A stretch of 64,000 bases of DNA from UBA7067 sp051880615 (GTDB taxonomy: Bacteria > Bacillota > Clostridia > Oscillospirales > Acutalibacteraceae): NCBI GenBank assembly GCA_051880615.1, contig JBJEOH010000038.1:1-64000 (forward strand), read 5' to 3'. Each line of letters opens with the position of its first letter. Position 1 is the first letter of the stretch. The notes beneath the pieces are model-generated. The model had not been told where the DNA came from. It searched no databases and worked only from the letters and a program-made list of their open reading frames with translations. Of the stretch, positions 44,588 to 53,638 are shown piece after piece. The position numbers and the translations under genes were made by a program.

Positions 44588-44616
44588 TAGACAAGTGAGC
44601 GTCTTGCGGATATAAT
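44588..44616 (+). promoter_or_regulatory. Promoter for the acidic membrane protein gene
   Basis: TAGACA (44588-44593) and TATAAT (44611-44616) are 17 bases apart, about 80 bases before the start codon at 44696. Confidence 0.6.
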
Positions 44617-44657
44617 GTAAAGTGATATTTCGCAAATTCTGTAAGGAATTATTTCGT

Positions 44658-44682
44658 TGTTGAACGGTCTAATCGTTCAACA
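44658..44682 (+). promoter_or_regulatory. Hairpin in the leader of the acidic membrane protein gene
   Basis: TGTTGAACG and CGTTCAACA form a perfect 9-bp stem with loop GTCTAAT, directly before the GGACGGAGG ribosome-binding site. It may modulate translation or serve as an operator. Confidence 0.5.
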
Positions 44683-44695
44683 GGACGGAGGAAAA

Positions 44696-45211
44696 ATGAA
44701 GTTCAAAGTGCTTTTGACCGCTGGTTGCTGCGCGCTTTTACTTGTACTTTCAACTGTTACAGCCTTTGCAGCACCTGAGGACAGCGACTACCTTGACGAT
44801 ATATACAACTGGGTCAGCAGTACCGTAAGCGATATTGCCGACGATTATAACGGTGACAACAGCTCCGATAATAATGACGATATGCCGGCTGATGATACAT
44901 CGTCAGACAATACCTCTCACGAGGACGAAACCGGATATTATGAAGAAACCGAGCCGAATTACGAGGAAACCGTACCAACGGAGGATTACGCCTCGTCTGA
45001 TACAAGCAGCAACTGGTATGACTGGTTTTCTGTTTCGCAAGTGGAAACAGAGCCGCAGACCGAAACCTTGCCGCAGCTTGACAATACCTCGTCAAGCGCA
45101 GGTACAACGGAGTATGTCGGTTACGGGCTGTTTATGTGGGCGGTGATTATTGTCGGGGTTTTGCTGACTCTCGGAATACTGACAAATACACACATACGCA
45201 AAAAGTCATAA
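44696..45211 (+). CDS. Acidic Ser/Thr-rich membrane-anchored protein, unknown
   Basis: The 171 residues comprise a signal peptide (about 1-23, ending AFA), a long low-complexity acidic region (about 24-133) rich in Asp, Glu, Ser, Thr and Tyr with repeats of TEPNYEETVPTED type, and one C-terminal membrane helix (about 138-160) followed by a short basic tail. This looks like an extended surface stalk. CGGAGG precedes the ATG at 44696. Not recognised; no enzyme or binding domain seen. Confidence 0.6.
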   Translation: MKFKVLLTAGCCALLLVLSTVTAFAAPEDSDYLDDIYNWVSSTVSDIADDYNGDNSSDNNDDMPADDTSSDNTSHEDETGYYEETEPNYEETVPTEDYASSDTSSNWYDWFSVSQVETEPQTETLPQLDNTSSSAGTTEYVGYGLFMWAVIIVGVLLTLGILTNTHIRKKS

Positions 45212-45237
45212 AAGAAGTCTGAAAATGGAGCGGAAAA

Positions 45238-46974
45238 ATGAAAAGGGAAGCAATCTTTCATAACTCAAGGGATAATATGTGCTATCAGGCGAACAACGAT
45301 GAAATTGTTGTTTCGATAATGACCGGCAAGGATGTTTCCTCCGTTGAAATTCAATGGGGCGATCCGTTCAGCGCGGGAATAATGGGCGGAACAGAGGCTT
45401 GGAGCGGACAGGCAGAGCTGATGAGCGATGTACTGGAGCTTGAAAATCACCTGTGGTGGTCAACCCGCCTTAAGCCGAAATATAAAAGATGCAAGTATTT
45501 CTTTAAAATTACAAGCGACGATGAATGCCTGTATTTGTTTGAGGATGGCTTTTACCGTGAAAGTGAGCTTAATATTCCCGGCAAGCGTATGCAGTATTTC
45601 TTCTTTCCGTGGATGAACAGCGCCGACCTTTTTGAAACGCCGAGCTGGGTTGAGGATGCGGTGTGGTATCAAATTTTTCCCGAACGCTTTGCGCGTGACG
45701 GAGAGCATAAGCCGGAGCTTAAGCCGTGGAAGAGCGAGCCGATAAAGGGCTTTAACATAAAGCTTCGCTACGGCGGAAATCTTAAGGGCGTTACAAGCCG
45801 TCTTGAATATCTGCACGATTTGGGTATAACCGCTATCTATTTTAACCCCATATTCAAGTCGCCTACAGACCACAAATATAATATTGACGATTATTATGAA
45901 ATTGATGAGGACTTTGGCACAAAGGAGGATTTCAGAGAGCTTTGTGAAAAGGCACATTCAATGGGCATAAAAATAATGCTCGATATGGTGATGAACCACA
46001 GCGGCATTTACTTTCCGCCTTTTGTCGATGTAATGAAAAATGGCGAGCAATCAAAGTACCGTGATTGGTATATGATAAATAAATTCCCGGTCACTCTTGA
46101 CAAAAGCACAAGGGACGGCAGATTTTATTCATTCGCGTTTACTCAGTTTATGCCGAAGCTCAACACCAACAACCCGGAGGTTATGGATTATTTTACTCGG
46201 GTCTGTGAATACTGGGTTGGTGAATTCGGCGTGGACGGACTGCGCTTTGATGTTGCAAACGAGGTTTCGCACAGGTTTTTAAAGCTTTTGCGCAGCAGGG
46301 TTAAGGCGATTAATCCCGATGTTTACCTTCTGGCTGAGATATGGCACGATTCAACACAATGGCTGCGCGGAGATGAGTTTGACGCAATAATGAACTATCC
46401 GCTGACAGAAACAATATCGGGATTCTGGCATAATCCGAAGATGAACTCAAAGCAGCTTGAGCAGGGGGTTAACCGTTGTACAACGATGTATCCCGAGCAA
46501 TCGTCAAGGGTGATGTTCAATCTGCTCGACTCGCACGACACCGAGCGGCTTTATTACCGCTGCAAGCACAATGAGGATGTGTTCTTTCAGCAGCTCACCC
46601 TGCTTTTTTCGCTTTACGGCAGTCCGTGCATTTACTACGGAACAGAAATTATGCTTGACGGTGCGCACGACCCCGACTGCCGTAGGTGTATGCCTTGGGA
46701 CGAGATTGACAGCGGCAAATTTGAAGGCATAGTGCAGCAAATTAAGGCTCTGATAAGGGCGAGAAAGGAAAATCCCGCGCTTAAGAGTATGAAGGCTGAA
46801 TTTATCGGCAGCGGTGAGAACAGGCATATCAGAATTATAAAGGACAAGGCACTGCTTGTTGCAATAAATGCAGACAGTACGCCTATGCGCCTTGAATACA
46901 AGAGCATTATTTTTGCAAGAAAGCTTGACGGCGATACGCTTAAGTGCGGAGGCTGCGCGATTTGCAGATTATAA
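45238..46974 (+). CDS. Intracellular GH13 enzyme, cyclomaltodextrinase/neopullulanase-like
   Basis: Hydrolyses maltodextrins or cyclodextrins in the cytoplasm; no signal peptide. The 578 residues comprise an N-terminal CBM34-type domain (about 1-125) and a GH13 barrel. Conserved regions are DMVMNH, GLRFDVANE (nucleophile D338), AEIWHD (acid E367) and LLDSHDTERL (D434). The YFNPIFKSPTDHKYNIDDYY block is characteristic of the subfamily 20 enzymes. ATGGAGCGG precedes the ATG. It would act on oligosaccharides released by the dockerin amylase. Confidence 0.92.
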   Translation: MKREAIFHNSRDNMCYQANNDEIVVSIMTGKDVSSVEIQWGDPFSAGIMGGTEAWSGQAELMSDVLELENHLWWSTRLKPKYKRCKYFFKITSDDECLYLFEDGFYRESELNIPGKRMQYFFFPWMNSADLFETPSWVEDAVWYQIFPERFARDGEHKPELKPWKSEPIKGFNIKLRYGGNLKGVTSRLEYLHDLGITAIYFNPIFKSPTDHKYNIDDYYEIDEDFGTKEDFRELCEKAHSMGIKIMLDMVMNHSGIYFPPFVDVMKNGEQSKYRDWYMINKFPVTLDKSTRDGRFYSFAFTQFMPKLNTNNPEVMDYFTRVCEYWVGEFGVDGLRFDVANEVSHRFLKLLRSRVKAINPDVYLLAEIWHDSTQWLRGDEFDAIMNYPLTETISGFWHNPKMNSKQLEQGVNRCTTMYPEQSSRVMFNLLDSHDTERLYYRCKHNEDVFFQQLTLLFSLYGSPCIYYGTEIMLDGAHDPDCRRCMPWDEIDSGKFEGIVQQIKALIRARKENPALKSMKAEFIGSGENRHIRIIKDKALLVAINADSTPMRLEYKSIIFARKLDGDTLKCGGCAICRL

Positions 46975-47068
46975 AGGTGCTGTTTTAAGAATTTTGGCAC
47001 AACAGCTTGTGGCTTTGAAGCTACAAAGCACAAGACAAAATTTATTTTCAAAAAAATCAAAAAATTGC

Positions 47069-47097
47069 TTGCAATCCGACGATAAATCTGTTATCAT
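47069..47097 (+). promoter_or_regulatory. Promoter of rpmB
   Basis: TTGCAA (47069-47074) and TATCAT (47092-47097) are 17 bases apart, about 58 bases before the rpmB start. Confidence 0.6.
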
Positions 47098-47154
47098 AAC
47101 TAATGTTGCATTATAAATAATAAACTCTAATCAGCATCAAGGAGGTGCAGACAC

Positions 47155-47343
47155 ATGGCAAAATGTGATATCTGTGGCAAGGATGTTGCTTTCGGCATCA
47201 AAGTTTCCCACTCACACAAGCGTTCAAACAGAACATGGAAGCCAAATGTACAGCGTGTAAGAGCTATCGTTAACGGCACACCAAAGCGTATCAACGCTTG
47301 CACCCGTTGCCTGCGTTCAGGTAAGGTTACAAGAGCTGTTTGA
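47155..47343 (+). CDS. rpmB: Ribosomal protein L28
   Basis: Small protein of the large ribosomal subunit, 62 residues. It is the zinc-binding (C+) form: CDICGKDV at the start and CTRCLRSGKV near the end provide four cysteines. The S-H-S-H-K-R-S-N-R-T-W-K-P-N segment is the family signature. AAGGAGGTG precedes the ATG. A strong terminator follows, so it is monocistronic. Confidence 0.96.
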   Translation: MAKCDICGKDVAFGIKVSHSHKRSNRTWKPNVQRVRAIVNGTPKRINACTRCLRSGKVTRAV

Positions 47344-47363
47344 TAACATTTTATTTGACATTT

Positions 47364-47385
47364 AGGAGCCGTTCGGCTCCTTTTT
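47364..47385 (+). terminator. Terminator of rpmB
   Basis: AGGAGCCG and CGGCTCCT form an 8-bp stem with a TT loop, followed by TTTTGTTTTTTG. Confidence 0.85.
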
Positions 47386-47417
47386 GTTTTTTGTTTTGAT
47401 TCAAAGGGGTGAAGGCT

Positions 47418-48530
47418 TTGAGCCTTTTAAAACAAAAGTCAGGTAATATGCGCGAATCAGGCATTGAGCTTTTGCGCATAATTTTGATGTTTCAGGTGGT
47501 TTTTCTGCATATATGCAGCTACGGCGGTTATTATCATCATGTATACAAATTCGGCGATTTTCAAACATGGCTTTACTGGTTTATGATGTTTTTAAGCAGA
47601 ACGCCTGTGTATGTGTATATTGTTATTCTGGGTTATTTTTCGATCAGCTCAAAATCAAATCAAAGCATCAAGGGCGTGCTGCCGAAGATTAAAAAGATGT
47701 ATATTCCGATGCTGTTCTTTTCGCTGACGATACCTACCGTATTAATGAGCACCGGCGCGGCTGAGGTTACACCTGAGAATATAATTAGAGCTTTCTTTCC
47801 GGTGCTTTCACGAACTTGGTCTTTTATGACCTTGTATCTTGTCGTTATACTGTTAAGTCCGTTTGTAAACAGATGTCTTAACAATATATCGAAAAAAGAG
47901 TTCACAATTTTGCTTGGCATTTTATTTTTCATCTTTTCTGTATGGAATATGCTCGGGCATCTGCCGAATGTAAATAAGGTGATAAGTGTTTCAAACATTG
48001 TAAACACTGACGGAGGCAAGGGCTTGTACGGCTATTTGTTTATGTACATACTCGGTGCGTATATTCGTCTGTATGTTAAAAAGCATGATAAAGCTAAGTG
48101 GCGTTATCTCGCGGTGTTTGCAGGTCTTGCCCTTATAAATACGGTTTTAGTGGTTTTAATTCCGCAATATATCTATGCTTCAATGTTCAATGATAACCCT
48201 GCAAGCGTCATTCAAGGCGTGTGTCTGCTGCTGTTCTTCAGGGATTTGAAATTCAAGTCAAGGATTGTAAACCATATTGCGCTATTAAATCTGGGCATAT
48301 ATATGATTCACGAGCATCCGCTCATGCGAAATTTTATCTGGAAAAACCTGCTTTGGTTTACGAACGATGATAGCTTCTATACCGTCTTTCCTCTTTATGT
48401 GTTTGAGGCTATCGGTATCTGTGCGTTGGTGTTTATCAGTTGCGCGATTATTGAACAGCTGCGGCGGGGCTTGTTTGCGATTGCGCCTGTAGCTTTAAAT
48501 AAGCTGCGGCGAACAAAAAACAGAGCATAA
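47418..48530 (+). CDS. Acyltransferase 3 family membrane protein
   Basis: Integral membrane O-acyltransferase of about 370 residues with some ten hydrophobic segments. The family opening RESGIELLRIILMFQVVFLHICSY is present, with the likely active-site His in VFLHI. Such enzymes acetylate wall or surface polysaccharides or lipids; the substrate cannot be told. The start is uncertain: TTG 47418 has AAGGGGTG at a good distance; GTG 47409 overlaps that site, and ATG 47448 is also in frame. Confidence 0.85.
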   Translation: MSLLKQKSGNMRESGIELLRIILMFQVVFLHICSYGGYYHHVYKFGDFQTWLYWFMMFLSRTPVYVYIVILGYFSISSKSNQSIKGVLPKIKKMYIPMLFFSLTIPTVLMSTGAAEVTPENIIRAFFPVLSRTWSFMTLYLVVILLSPFVNRCLNNISKKEFTILLGILFFIFSVWNMLGHLPNVNKVISVSNIVNTDGGKGLYGYLFMYILGAYIRLYVKKHDKAKWRYLAVFAGLALINTVLVVLIPQYIYASMFNDNPASVIQGVCLLLFFRDLKFKSRIVNHIALLNLGIYMIHEHPLMRNFIWKNLLWFTNDDSFYTVFPLYVFEAIGICALVFISCAIIEQLRRGLFAIAPVALNKLRRTKNRA

Positions 48531-48538
48531 AAAAGTAT

Positions 48539-48566
48539 CAAAGGTGTGCCGAATCGGCGCACCTTT
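48539..48566 (+). terminator. Terminator after the acyltransferase gene
   Basis: AAAGGTGTGCCG pairs with CGGCGCACCTTT (one G-T pair) around a short AAT loop, with the T-run in the distal arm. Confidence 0.75.
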
Positions 48567-48608
48567 TGTCACTAAATTGTTAATTTACCTATATTTACCG
48601 ACTTTTTG

Positions 48609-48637
48609 TTGACCTATCGCAAAGCTTAATTTATAAT
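48609..48637 (+). promoter_or_regulatory. Promoter of the Ig-like domain protein gene
   Basis: TTGACC (48609-48614) and TATAAT (48632-48637) are 17 bases apart, about 78 bases before the start codon. Confidence 0.75.
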
Positions 48638-48714
48638 AAGAATATAATTGCTTAAACTAATACAGTAGCAAAGTATTGCCGTATTTTCTTTTGCTGAAAG
48701 GAATGGAGCTTTAA

Positions 48715-50418
48715 ATGAAAAAAGCTGCAATTATTATATCTTTGGTTGTTGTTCTGCTCGCCGTAGGCACAGCCGCACTTTTGTACTTCAACCCCTCTGT
48801 TGCGGCGCAAATTGCGTTCTGGTCACAGCCGACCGAGCCTGAAACCGAGCCAACCGAGCCGCCTACGGAAACACAGCCGCCTGTTACAACAATAACTTTG
48901 AGCGGCAAGGACAAGCTGAAAAAAGGCGCTACAGCCGAGCTTGCCGTTAAATATTCGCCGCAGGATGCCGCTGTTCCGAAAATAACCTGGAGCAGCTCAG
49001 ACGAAAATGTTGCAATGGTTGATGTAACGGGGCTTGTAAAGGCAGTTGCAAAGGGTGAGTGTGAGATTACCGCTGAAACGGATAACGATGTAAAGGCGGT
49101 TATGAAAATCACGGTTGAGGATGAAGAACTTGAAAAAATAAACATACTCAACAATTATCTTATAAAAATTCCCGACAGCCGTCTTGAAAAATACGGAACG
49201 AATTCCACAATGCTCCTGACGCTTGAAAGTGCTGAAATCGGTGATTTCAACGGCGATAAAACAAATGAGCTGCTTCTGACGCTTAAGAGTGCCTCGGGCT
49301 GCGAATTTGCCGAGATAGTTGCTATTAACAGTGTGGACAATGCGTATGAGATAAAGAATTTTTCGTCGTTTGCAAATGTATTTGAAAGAAAATACGACAG
49401 CTACAAGGAAAGCATTATGAGCAGCGACGATACAGTATTAATCAAGTCGGTTGCAATATCGAGCGATAAGAGTAAAAAAACAAAAACAAGAGAGGTAACC
49501 GTCACAAGCTTTTCGTCGGGCGGCACATCGTCAACATCAAGCTTCAAGGATGTGTATAAATATAAAGACGACGATATGAAGAAGCTTGACAGCGGCGAAT
49601 TTACGATAGACGGTCAGTCATATGAAGAAGCGCAGTATCTTTCAAAGCTGTCATCGGCAACAAACGGCTGCACTGAGATTGGCAGTACACTGAAAAGCAG
49701 GAACGAAACTCTGCCGATGGGTAGATTTGTAAAGGCTGAAACAGTCTGCCGGCTTGATAATGTGTATTTGTCGCAAATCGAATGGAAATGTGACAAGCCT
49801 GAAATTGCAAAGGTAAACGACAGCGGCGTTGTTACGGGAATACGCTCAGGCTCCTGTGTTGTAACAGGTGTGCTTAAGGGGATGGACAGCGCTGTTGCAA
49901 GGGTCGTAATAAATGTTCGCGAAAGCTCGGAAGCTCTGTCAAAATATCTGACAGAAGAAAAGGGCAAGGCGATAACGGGCGAGAACGGCGCAACGCTGAG
50001 CTATAAAGGTGCGCTGACAGCGGATATTGACAGCGACGGTGCGAAAGAGCTTTTGCTGTATTATAAAAGCGGTACAAGCGTTCAGGTTGATGTGTGCGAG
50101 GATAGAAACGGAACAGTCGAGCGTATATCCGGAGCATTCGCTGAGAGCCTGAAAGGCGGAGATGTTGATGTTCAGGTGTTCATAAATAACGCAAACGATG
50201 AGCCGGTTCTGAGCGCAAATAATTATATCAGCGGCAGCAGCGAAAGTCTTGAGTTCAGCTTTTATCAGTATAAAGCCGGAAAATTTGAAAGTTGCAGCAG
50301 CACCTATAAAATTGTAAACGGCAGCAAGAAATCATACTATCAGGACGGAAACAGTATAACTCAGGCAGAGTTTGAACGCCAGACCGGCCACTACAGTAAG
50401 TATTTGGAGTTTGAATAA
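48715..50418 (+). CDS. Membrane-anchored protein with two BIG2-type Ig-like domains
   Basis: The 567 residues comprise an N-terminal membrane anchor (about 5-25), a Pro/Thr/Glu spacer with repeats of TEPETEPTEPPTET type, a BIG2 domain (about 58-135, with WSSSDENVAMVDVTGLVKAV), a central region with IGDFNGDKTNELLLTL, a second BIG2 domain (about 335-405, with WKCDKPEIAKVNDSGVVTGI) and a C-terminal part with DIDSDGAKELLLYY. The two DxDxD/N-type stretches may bind calcium. No catalytic motif. It is probably a surface protein, and the esterase gene that begins 2 bases after it is likely co-transcribed. Confidence 0.7.
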   Translation: MKKAAIIISLVVVLLAVGTAALLYFNPSVAAQIAFWSQPTEPETEPTEPPTETQPPVTTITLSGKDKLKKGATAELAVKYSPQDAAVPKITWSSSDENVAMVDVTGLVKAVAKGECEITAETDNDVKAVMKITVEDEELEKINILNNYLIKIPDSRLEKYGTNSTMLLTLESAEIGDFNGDKTNELLLTLKSASGCEFAEIVAINSVDNAYEIKNFSSFANVFERKYDSYKESIMSSDDTVLIKSVAISSDKSKKTKTREVTVTSFSSGGTSSTSSFKDVYKYKDDDMKKLDSGEFTIDGQSYEEAQYLSKLSSATNGCTEIGSTLKSRNETLPMGRFVKAETVCRLDNVYLSQIEWKCDKPEIAKVNDSGVVTGIRSGSCVVTGVLKGMDSAVARVVINVRESSEALSKYLTEEKGKAITGENGATLSYKGALTADIDSDGAKELLLYYKSGTSVQVDVCEDRNGTVERISGAFAESLKGGDVDVQVFINNANDEPVLSANNYISGSSESLEFSFYQYKAGKFESCSSTYKIVNGSKKSYYQDGNSITQAEFERQTGHYSKYLEFE

Positions 50419-50419
50419 T

Positions 50420-51463
50420 ATGGAAAAATTAAAGCAATTTTTAACACTGATGTCTTTTGTAGGAGCGTTTTTTGCAGGTGTATTTATGGCTATTAAATGC
50501 AAAAAACCTCAGGGAATGACGAATATCGGCGCGATTGCTACTGAAACAACGCGTATGCTTTGCCGCACGCCTACAATGCGCGATGGCGGATTGGTGCAGT
50601 ACGGCAGGCGTGAATCCTTCAAGCCGTCAAAATGGAAGGCGCCGAAAGGTTACAATCTGAAAAAGCTGAATGTCGGCGGAACTCTGCCGGCTGAACTGCT
50701 TGTTGACAGCAAAAGTGAGCATAAGGATAAGGTTATTTATCAGATTCACGGCGGTGCATTTTTGATGAAATTCAACGATTGCTACAGGGGTGTTGCCGTT
50801 AAGCTCTCAAAGCTCAGCGGAGGCGCGTCGGTATTCTCGATAGATTACCGTATAGCGCCCGAGAACAAGCACCCTGCGGCGCTTGAAGATGCTCTTGCCG
50901 GTTGGGAATGGCTTTTGGATCATGGCTACAAGCCGGAGAATATAATATTGTTCGGCGACAGTGCAGGGGCAAATTTGTCGATAGCTCTTACCGAAAAGCT
51001 GCTTGAGCAGGGCAGACCGATTGCAAACTCAATCGTCTGTATGTCGCCTTGGTGCGATTTGGCAGGAGAGGGCGAGGCGTTCAGCTACAACATCTACAAC
51101 GACCCGATGTTCGGCAGAAAAAAGGGTGCGCTTTCCGGCAGCTACATAGATAATCCTGAATTTATTCTCTCTTATGTCGGCGACAGCGACCCGCACGACA
51201 AGTATTTAAGTCCCGTTCACTGCGATTTCAAGGATTTTCCGCCGATGCTTATTCAGGTTGGTACATATGAGGTTCTTGAAAGCGATGCTATAACGATATT
51301 TGAGAAGATGAAACGCTGCGGAAACAGTGTTGTTCTCACAAGATACCCGGGAATGTTCCATATGTTCCAGATGATTGGGGATATAATTCCCGAAGCGAAA
51401 AAATCTTGGGCAGAAATCGGCGGCTTTTTACGCAGACAGTATAACGACGAGCTGTTTCAATAA
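50420..51463 (+). CDS. Alpha/beta-hydrolase esterase of the hormone-sensitive-lipase type
   Basis: Carboxylesterase-like enzyme of 347 residues. The N-terminus has a hydrophobic segment (about 6-24) that may anchor it. The oxyanion motif HGGAFL, the nucleophile motif GDSAGANLS, a later acidic residue in VLESDA and His in PGMFHMFQM form the catalytic set. The substrate is unknown. GGAG lies upstream at a wide spacing, and the start nearly abuts the preceding gene's stop. Confidence 0.85.
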   Translation: MEKLKQFLTLMSFVGAFFAGVFMAIKCKKPQGMTNIGAIATETTRMLCRTPTMRDGGLVQYGRRESFKPSKWKAPKGYNLKKLNVGGTLPAELLVDSKSEHKDKVIYQIHGGAFLMKFNDCYRGVAVKLSKLSGGASVFSIDYRIAPENKHPAALEDALAGWEWLLDHGYKPENIILFGDSAGANLSIALTEKLLEQGRPIANSIVCMSPWCDLAGEGEAFSYNIYNDPMFGRKKGALSGSYIDNPEFILSYVGDSDPHDKYLSPVHCDFKDFPPMLIQVGTYEVLESDAITIFEKMKRCGNSVVLTRYPGMFHMFQMIGDIIPEAKKSWAEIGGFLRRQYNDELFQ

Positions 51464-51472
51464 TGTTATTTT

Positions 51473-51498
51473 GAGAGCTTCCTTAACAGGAGGCTCTT
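51473..51498 (+). terminator. Terminator after the esterase gene
   Basis: AGAGCTTCC pairs with GGAGGCTCT (one G-T pair) around loop TTAACA, followed by TAATTTATTTAT. Confidence 0.6.
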
Positions 51499-51589
51499 AA
51501 TTTATTTATCTTTAGTTCATAGATTTGGGCTTCAGTTATGATATAATAGTGAAATTAATAAACAAAACCATAAAGGATAGGTGATAAGA

Positions 51590-52954
51590 ATGAAGGAGAA
51601 AATTTCACAGCTCCAGCAATTCATTGATTCGGCTACCGACAAATACATTGAGAATGATAAAATCGACCAGCAGCTTTTTAATGAGCTTAATGTAAAGAGA
51701 GGACTTCGTGATAAAAACGGAGTGGGCGTTCTTGCAGGACTTACAACCGTATCGTCGATTGTTTCCTCTAAAATCGTTGACGGCGAAAAGGTTCCGTGTG
51801 ACGGCGAGCTTTCGTTCCGCGGATACAACATAAACGACCTTGTAAACGGAGCGTCAACAGAAAAACGCTTCGGTTTTGAGGAGGCAACATATCTTTTGCT
51901 GTTCGGCGAACTTCCGACGGCTGAAGAGCTTGACGATTTTACAACTCTTTTGGGTCAGCTCAGATGCTTGCCGACAAATTTTGTGCGTGATGTTGTAATG
52001 AAGGCGCCAAGCAAGGATATTATGAATTCGATAACACGCAGTATACTCACTCTTGCGTCATATGATTCTCACGCCAATGACACATCAAAGGAAAATGTTT
52101 TGTTCCAGTGCCTGAAGCTGATTGCAGAAATGCCTATGCTTGCGGTTTACGGCTACCACGCCTACAATCACTATGAGCTTGACGGCAGTATGTATATTCA
52201 CCGCCCGGACCCAAAGCTGTCAACAGCCGAGAATATTCTGCGTATGCTCAGACCCGATATGCAGTACACTGAGCTTGAGGCAAGAGTGCTTGACATTGCA
52301 CTTATGCTTCATATGGAGCATGGCGGCGGCAACAACTCCACCTTTACGACACATGTTGTAACCTCGTCGGGTTCGGACACATATTCGGTTATGGCGGCGG
52401 CTTTGTCATCTCTTAAAGGACCGAAGCATGGCGGGGCAAACATTAAAGTAATTGAAATGATGGACGACCTTAAGGAGAATGTCAGCGACACCAAGGACGA
52501 GGAGCAGGTGAGAGATTACCTCAAAAAGCTTCTGCACAAAGAGGCATTCGACAAAAAGGGTCTTATATACGGTATGGGTCACGCTGTTTATTCTCTGTCA
52601 GACCCGAGAGAGCGTGTACTGAAAGGCTTTGTCGGCGGTCTTGCAAAGGAAAAGGGCAGAGAGGATGACTTTGCGCTTTACGCACTTGTGGAGAGATTGG
52701 CACCGGAGGTTATCGCCGAGGAGCGCAAAATATATAAGGGCGTTTGTCCGAATGTTGATTTTTACAGCGGCTTTGTATACAGTATGCTGGGTATACCGCA
52801 CGAGCTTTATACTCCTATTTTTGCGATAGCAAGAGTTGTCGGCTGGAGCGCACACCGTATGGAGGAGCTTGTGAATGTAGACAAGATTATCCGCCCTGCG
52901 TATAAGAGTGTTGCCGAGCCGAGAGAATATAAGCCGCTTGGCGAGCGAAAATAA
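51590..52954 (+). CDS. gltA: Citrate synthase
   Basis: Condenses acetyl-CoA and oxaloacetate. The 454 residues contain the active-site His in LHMEHGGGNNSTFT, the second His in GMGHAVYSLSDPRE and the Asp in NVDFYSGFVY. The length fits the larger clostridial type. AAAGGATAGG precedes the ATG. The fumarase subunits encoded 0.7 kb downstream are also reactions of the partial TCA cycle used for glutamate and fumarate metabolism. Confidence 0.95.
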   Translation: MKEKISQLQQFIDSATDKYIENDKIDQQLFNELNVKRGLRDKNGVGVLAGLTTVSSIVSSKIVDGEKVPCDGELSFRGYNINDLVNGASTEKRFGFEEATYLLLFGELPTAEELDDFTTLLGQLRCLPTNFVRDVVMKAPSKDIMNSITRSILTLASYDSHANDTSKENVLFQCLKLIAEMPMLAVYGYHAYNHYELDGSMYIHRPDPKLSTAENILRMLRPDMQYTELEARVLDIALMLHMEHGGGNNSTFTTHVVTSSGSDTYSVMAAALSSLKGPKHGGANIKVIEMMDDLKENVSDTKDEEQVRDYLKKLLHKEAFDKKGLIYGMGHAVYSLSDPRERVLKGFVGGLAKEKGREDDFALYALVERLAPEVIAEERKIYKGVCPNVDFYSGFVYSMLGIPHELYTPIFAIARVVGWSAHRMEELVNVDKIIRPAYKSVAEPREYKPLGERK

Positions 52955-53024
52955 ATAATGAATAATTGCGGCAGTCGCAGTTTTATAAATAAAGAATTTC
53001 GAACAGGAAAACGGAATAAACGAC

Positions 53025-53060
53025 AAAAAACGGAGCGTTGATTTGTAACGCTCCGTTTTT
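53025..53060. terminator. Terminator between citrate synthase and the convergent C-GCAxxG gene
   Basis: AAAAAACGGAGCGTT pairs with AACGCTCCGTTTTT around a 7-base loop; its runs of A and T let it act on both strands. Confidence 0.8.
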
Positions 53061-53071
53061 AGCTTTGGCGA

Positions 53072-53527
53072 TTAATCATTCTTATTTTCAAGATACTTTT
53101 CAAGTATCTCCGCCGCATCGTACACAAGTAATGCGCAAGGGCGCTTTTTGTAATACTGCGGCGTTCTTTTTTCGGGGGTCGGAGGAGTTGCGGAATTTTT
53201 GTCAAGTCCCAGAAGCTCACGGCAGATTATAGAGCCGTTCTTGCTGCGGAATTCGCCTGCAAGCTCCTGAATTGTGCTGTAGATTTCTTTTTTCTTTTCG
53301 GCATTTTTCGGGTTGTTGCTGCCGAAAAGCATTGACGCTGCCATTGACATTCCGCTTACAGCTCCGCAGACCTCTCTCATTCTGCCGAGTCCTCCGCCGA
53401 AGCCGCTTGAAATAAGCGCGGCGGTTTCCTTTTCAATCCCACATTCCTGCGCGAATGCGATAAAAACAGCCTGAGCACAGTTATAGCCCTCGGTGAAAAG
53501 CTGCTTTGCCTGTTCTGCCTTAGTCAT
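53072..53527 (-). CDS. C-GCAxxG-C-C family (putative redox-active) protein
   Basis: The 151 residues carry the family pattern: an early Cys in GYNCAQAVF, the glycine-rich GFGGGLGRMREVCGAVSGM, and later Cys in SIICRELLG and RPCALLVYDAAEIL. Such proteins are thought to bind metal or take part in redox reactions, often in Clostridia. Function not established. GGAGTG precedes the ATG. Confidence 0.85.
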   Translation of the reverse strand: MTKAEQAKQLFTEGYNCAQAVFIAFAQECGIEKETAALISSGFGGGLGRMREVCGAVSGMSMAASMLFGSNNPKNAEKKKEIYSTIQELAGEFRSKNGSIICRELLGLDKNSATPPTPEKRTPQYYKKRPCALLVYDAAEILEKYLENKND

Positions 53528-53638
53528 AAAATCACTCCAAAAAATATCTTGTCCTTATTATACCGCAAAAAAATGATATTGAAAAGCCACCGACCTTGGA
53601 TTATAATATAAGAACACGAAATTAATCGGGGGTTCATT

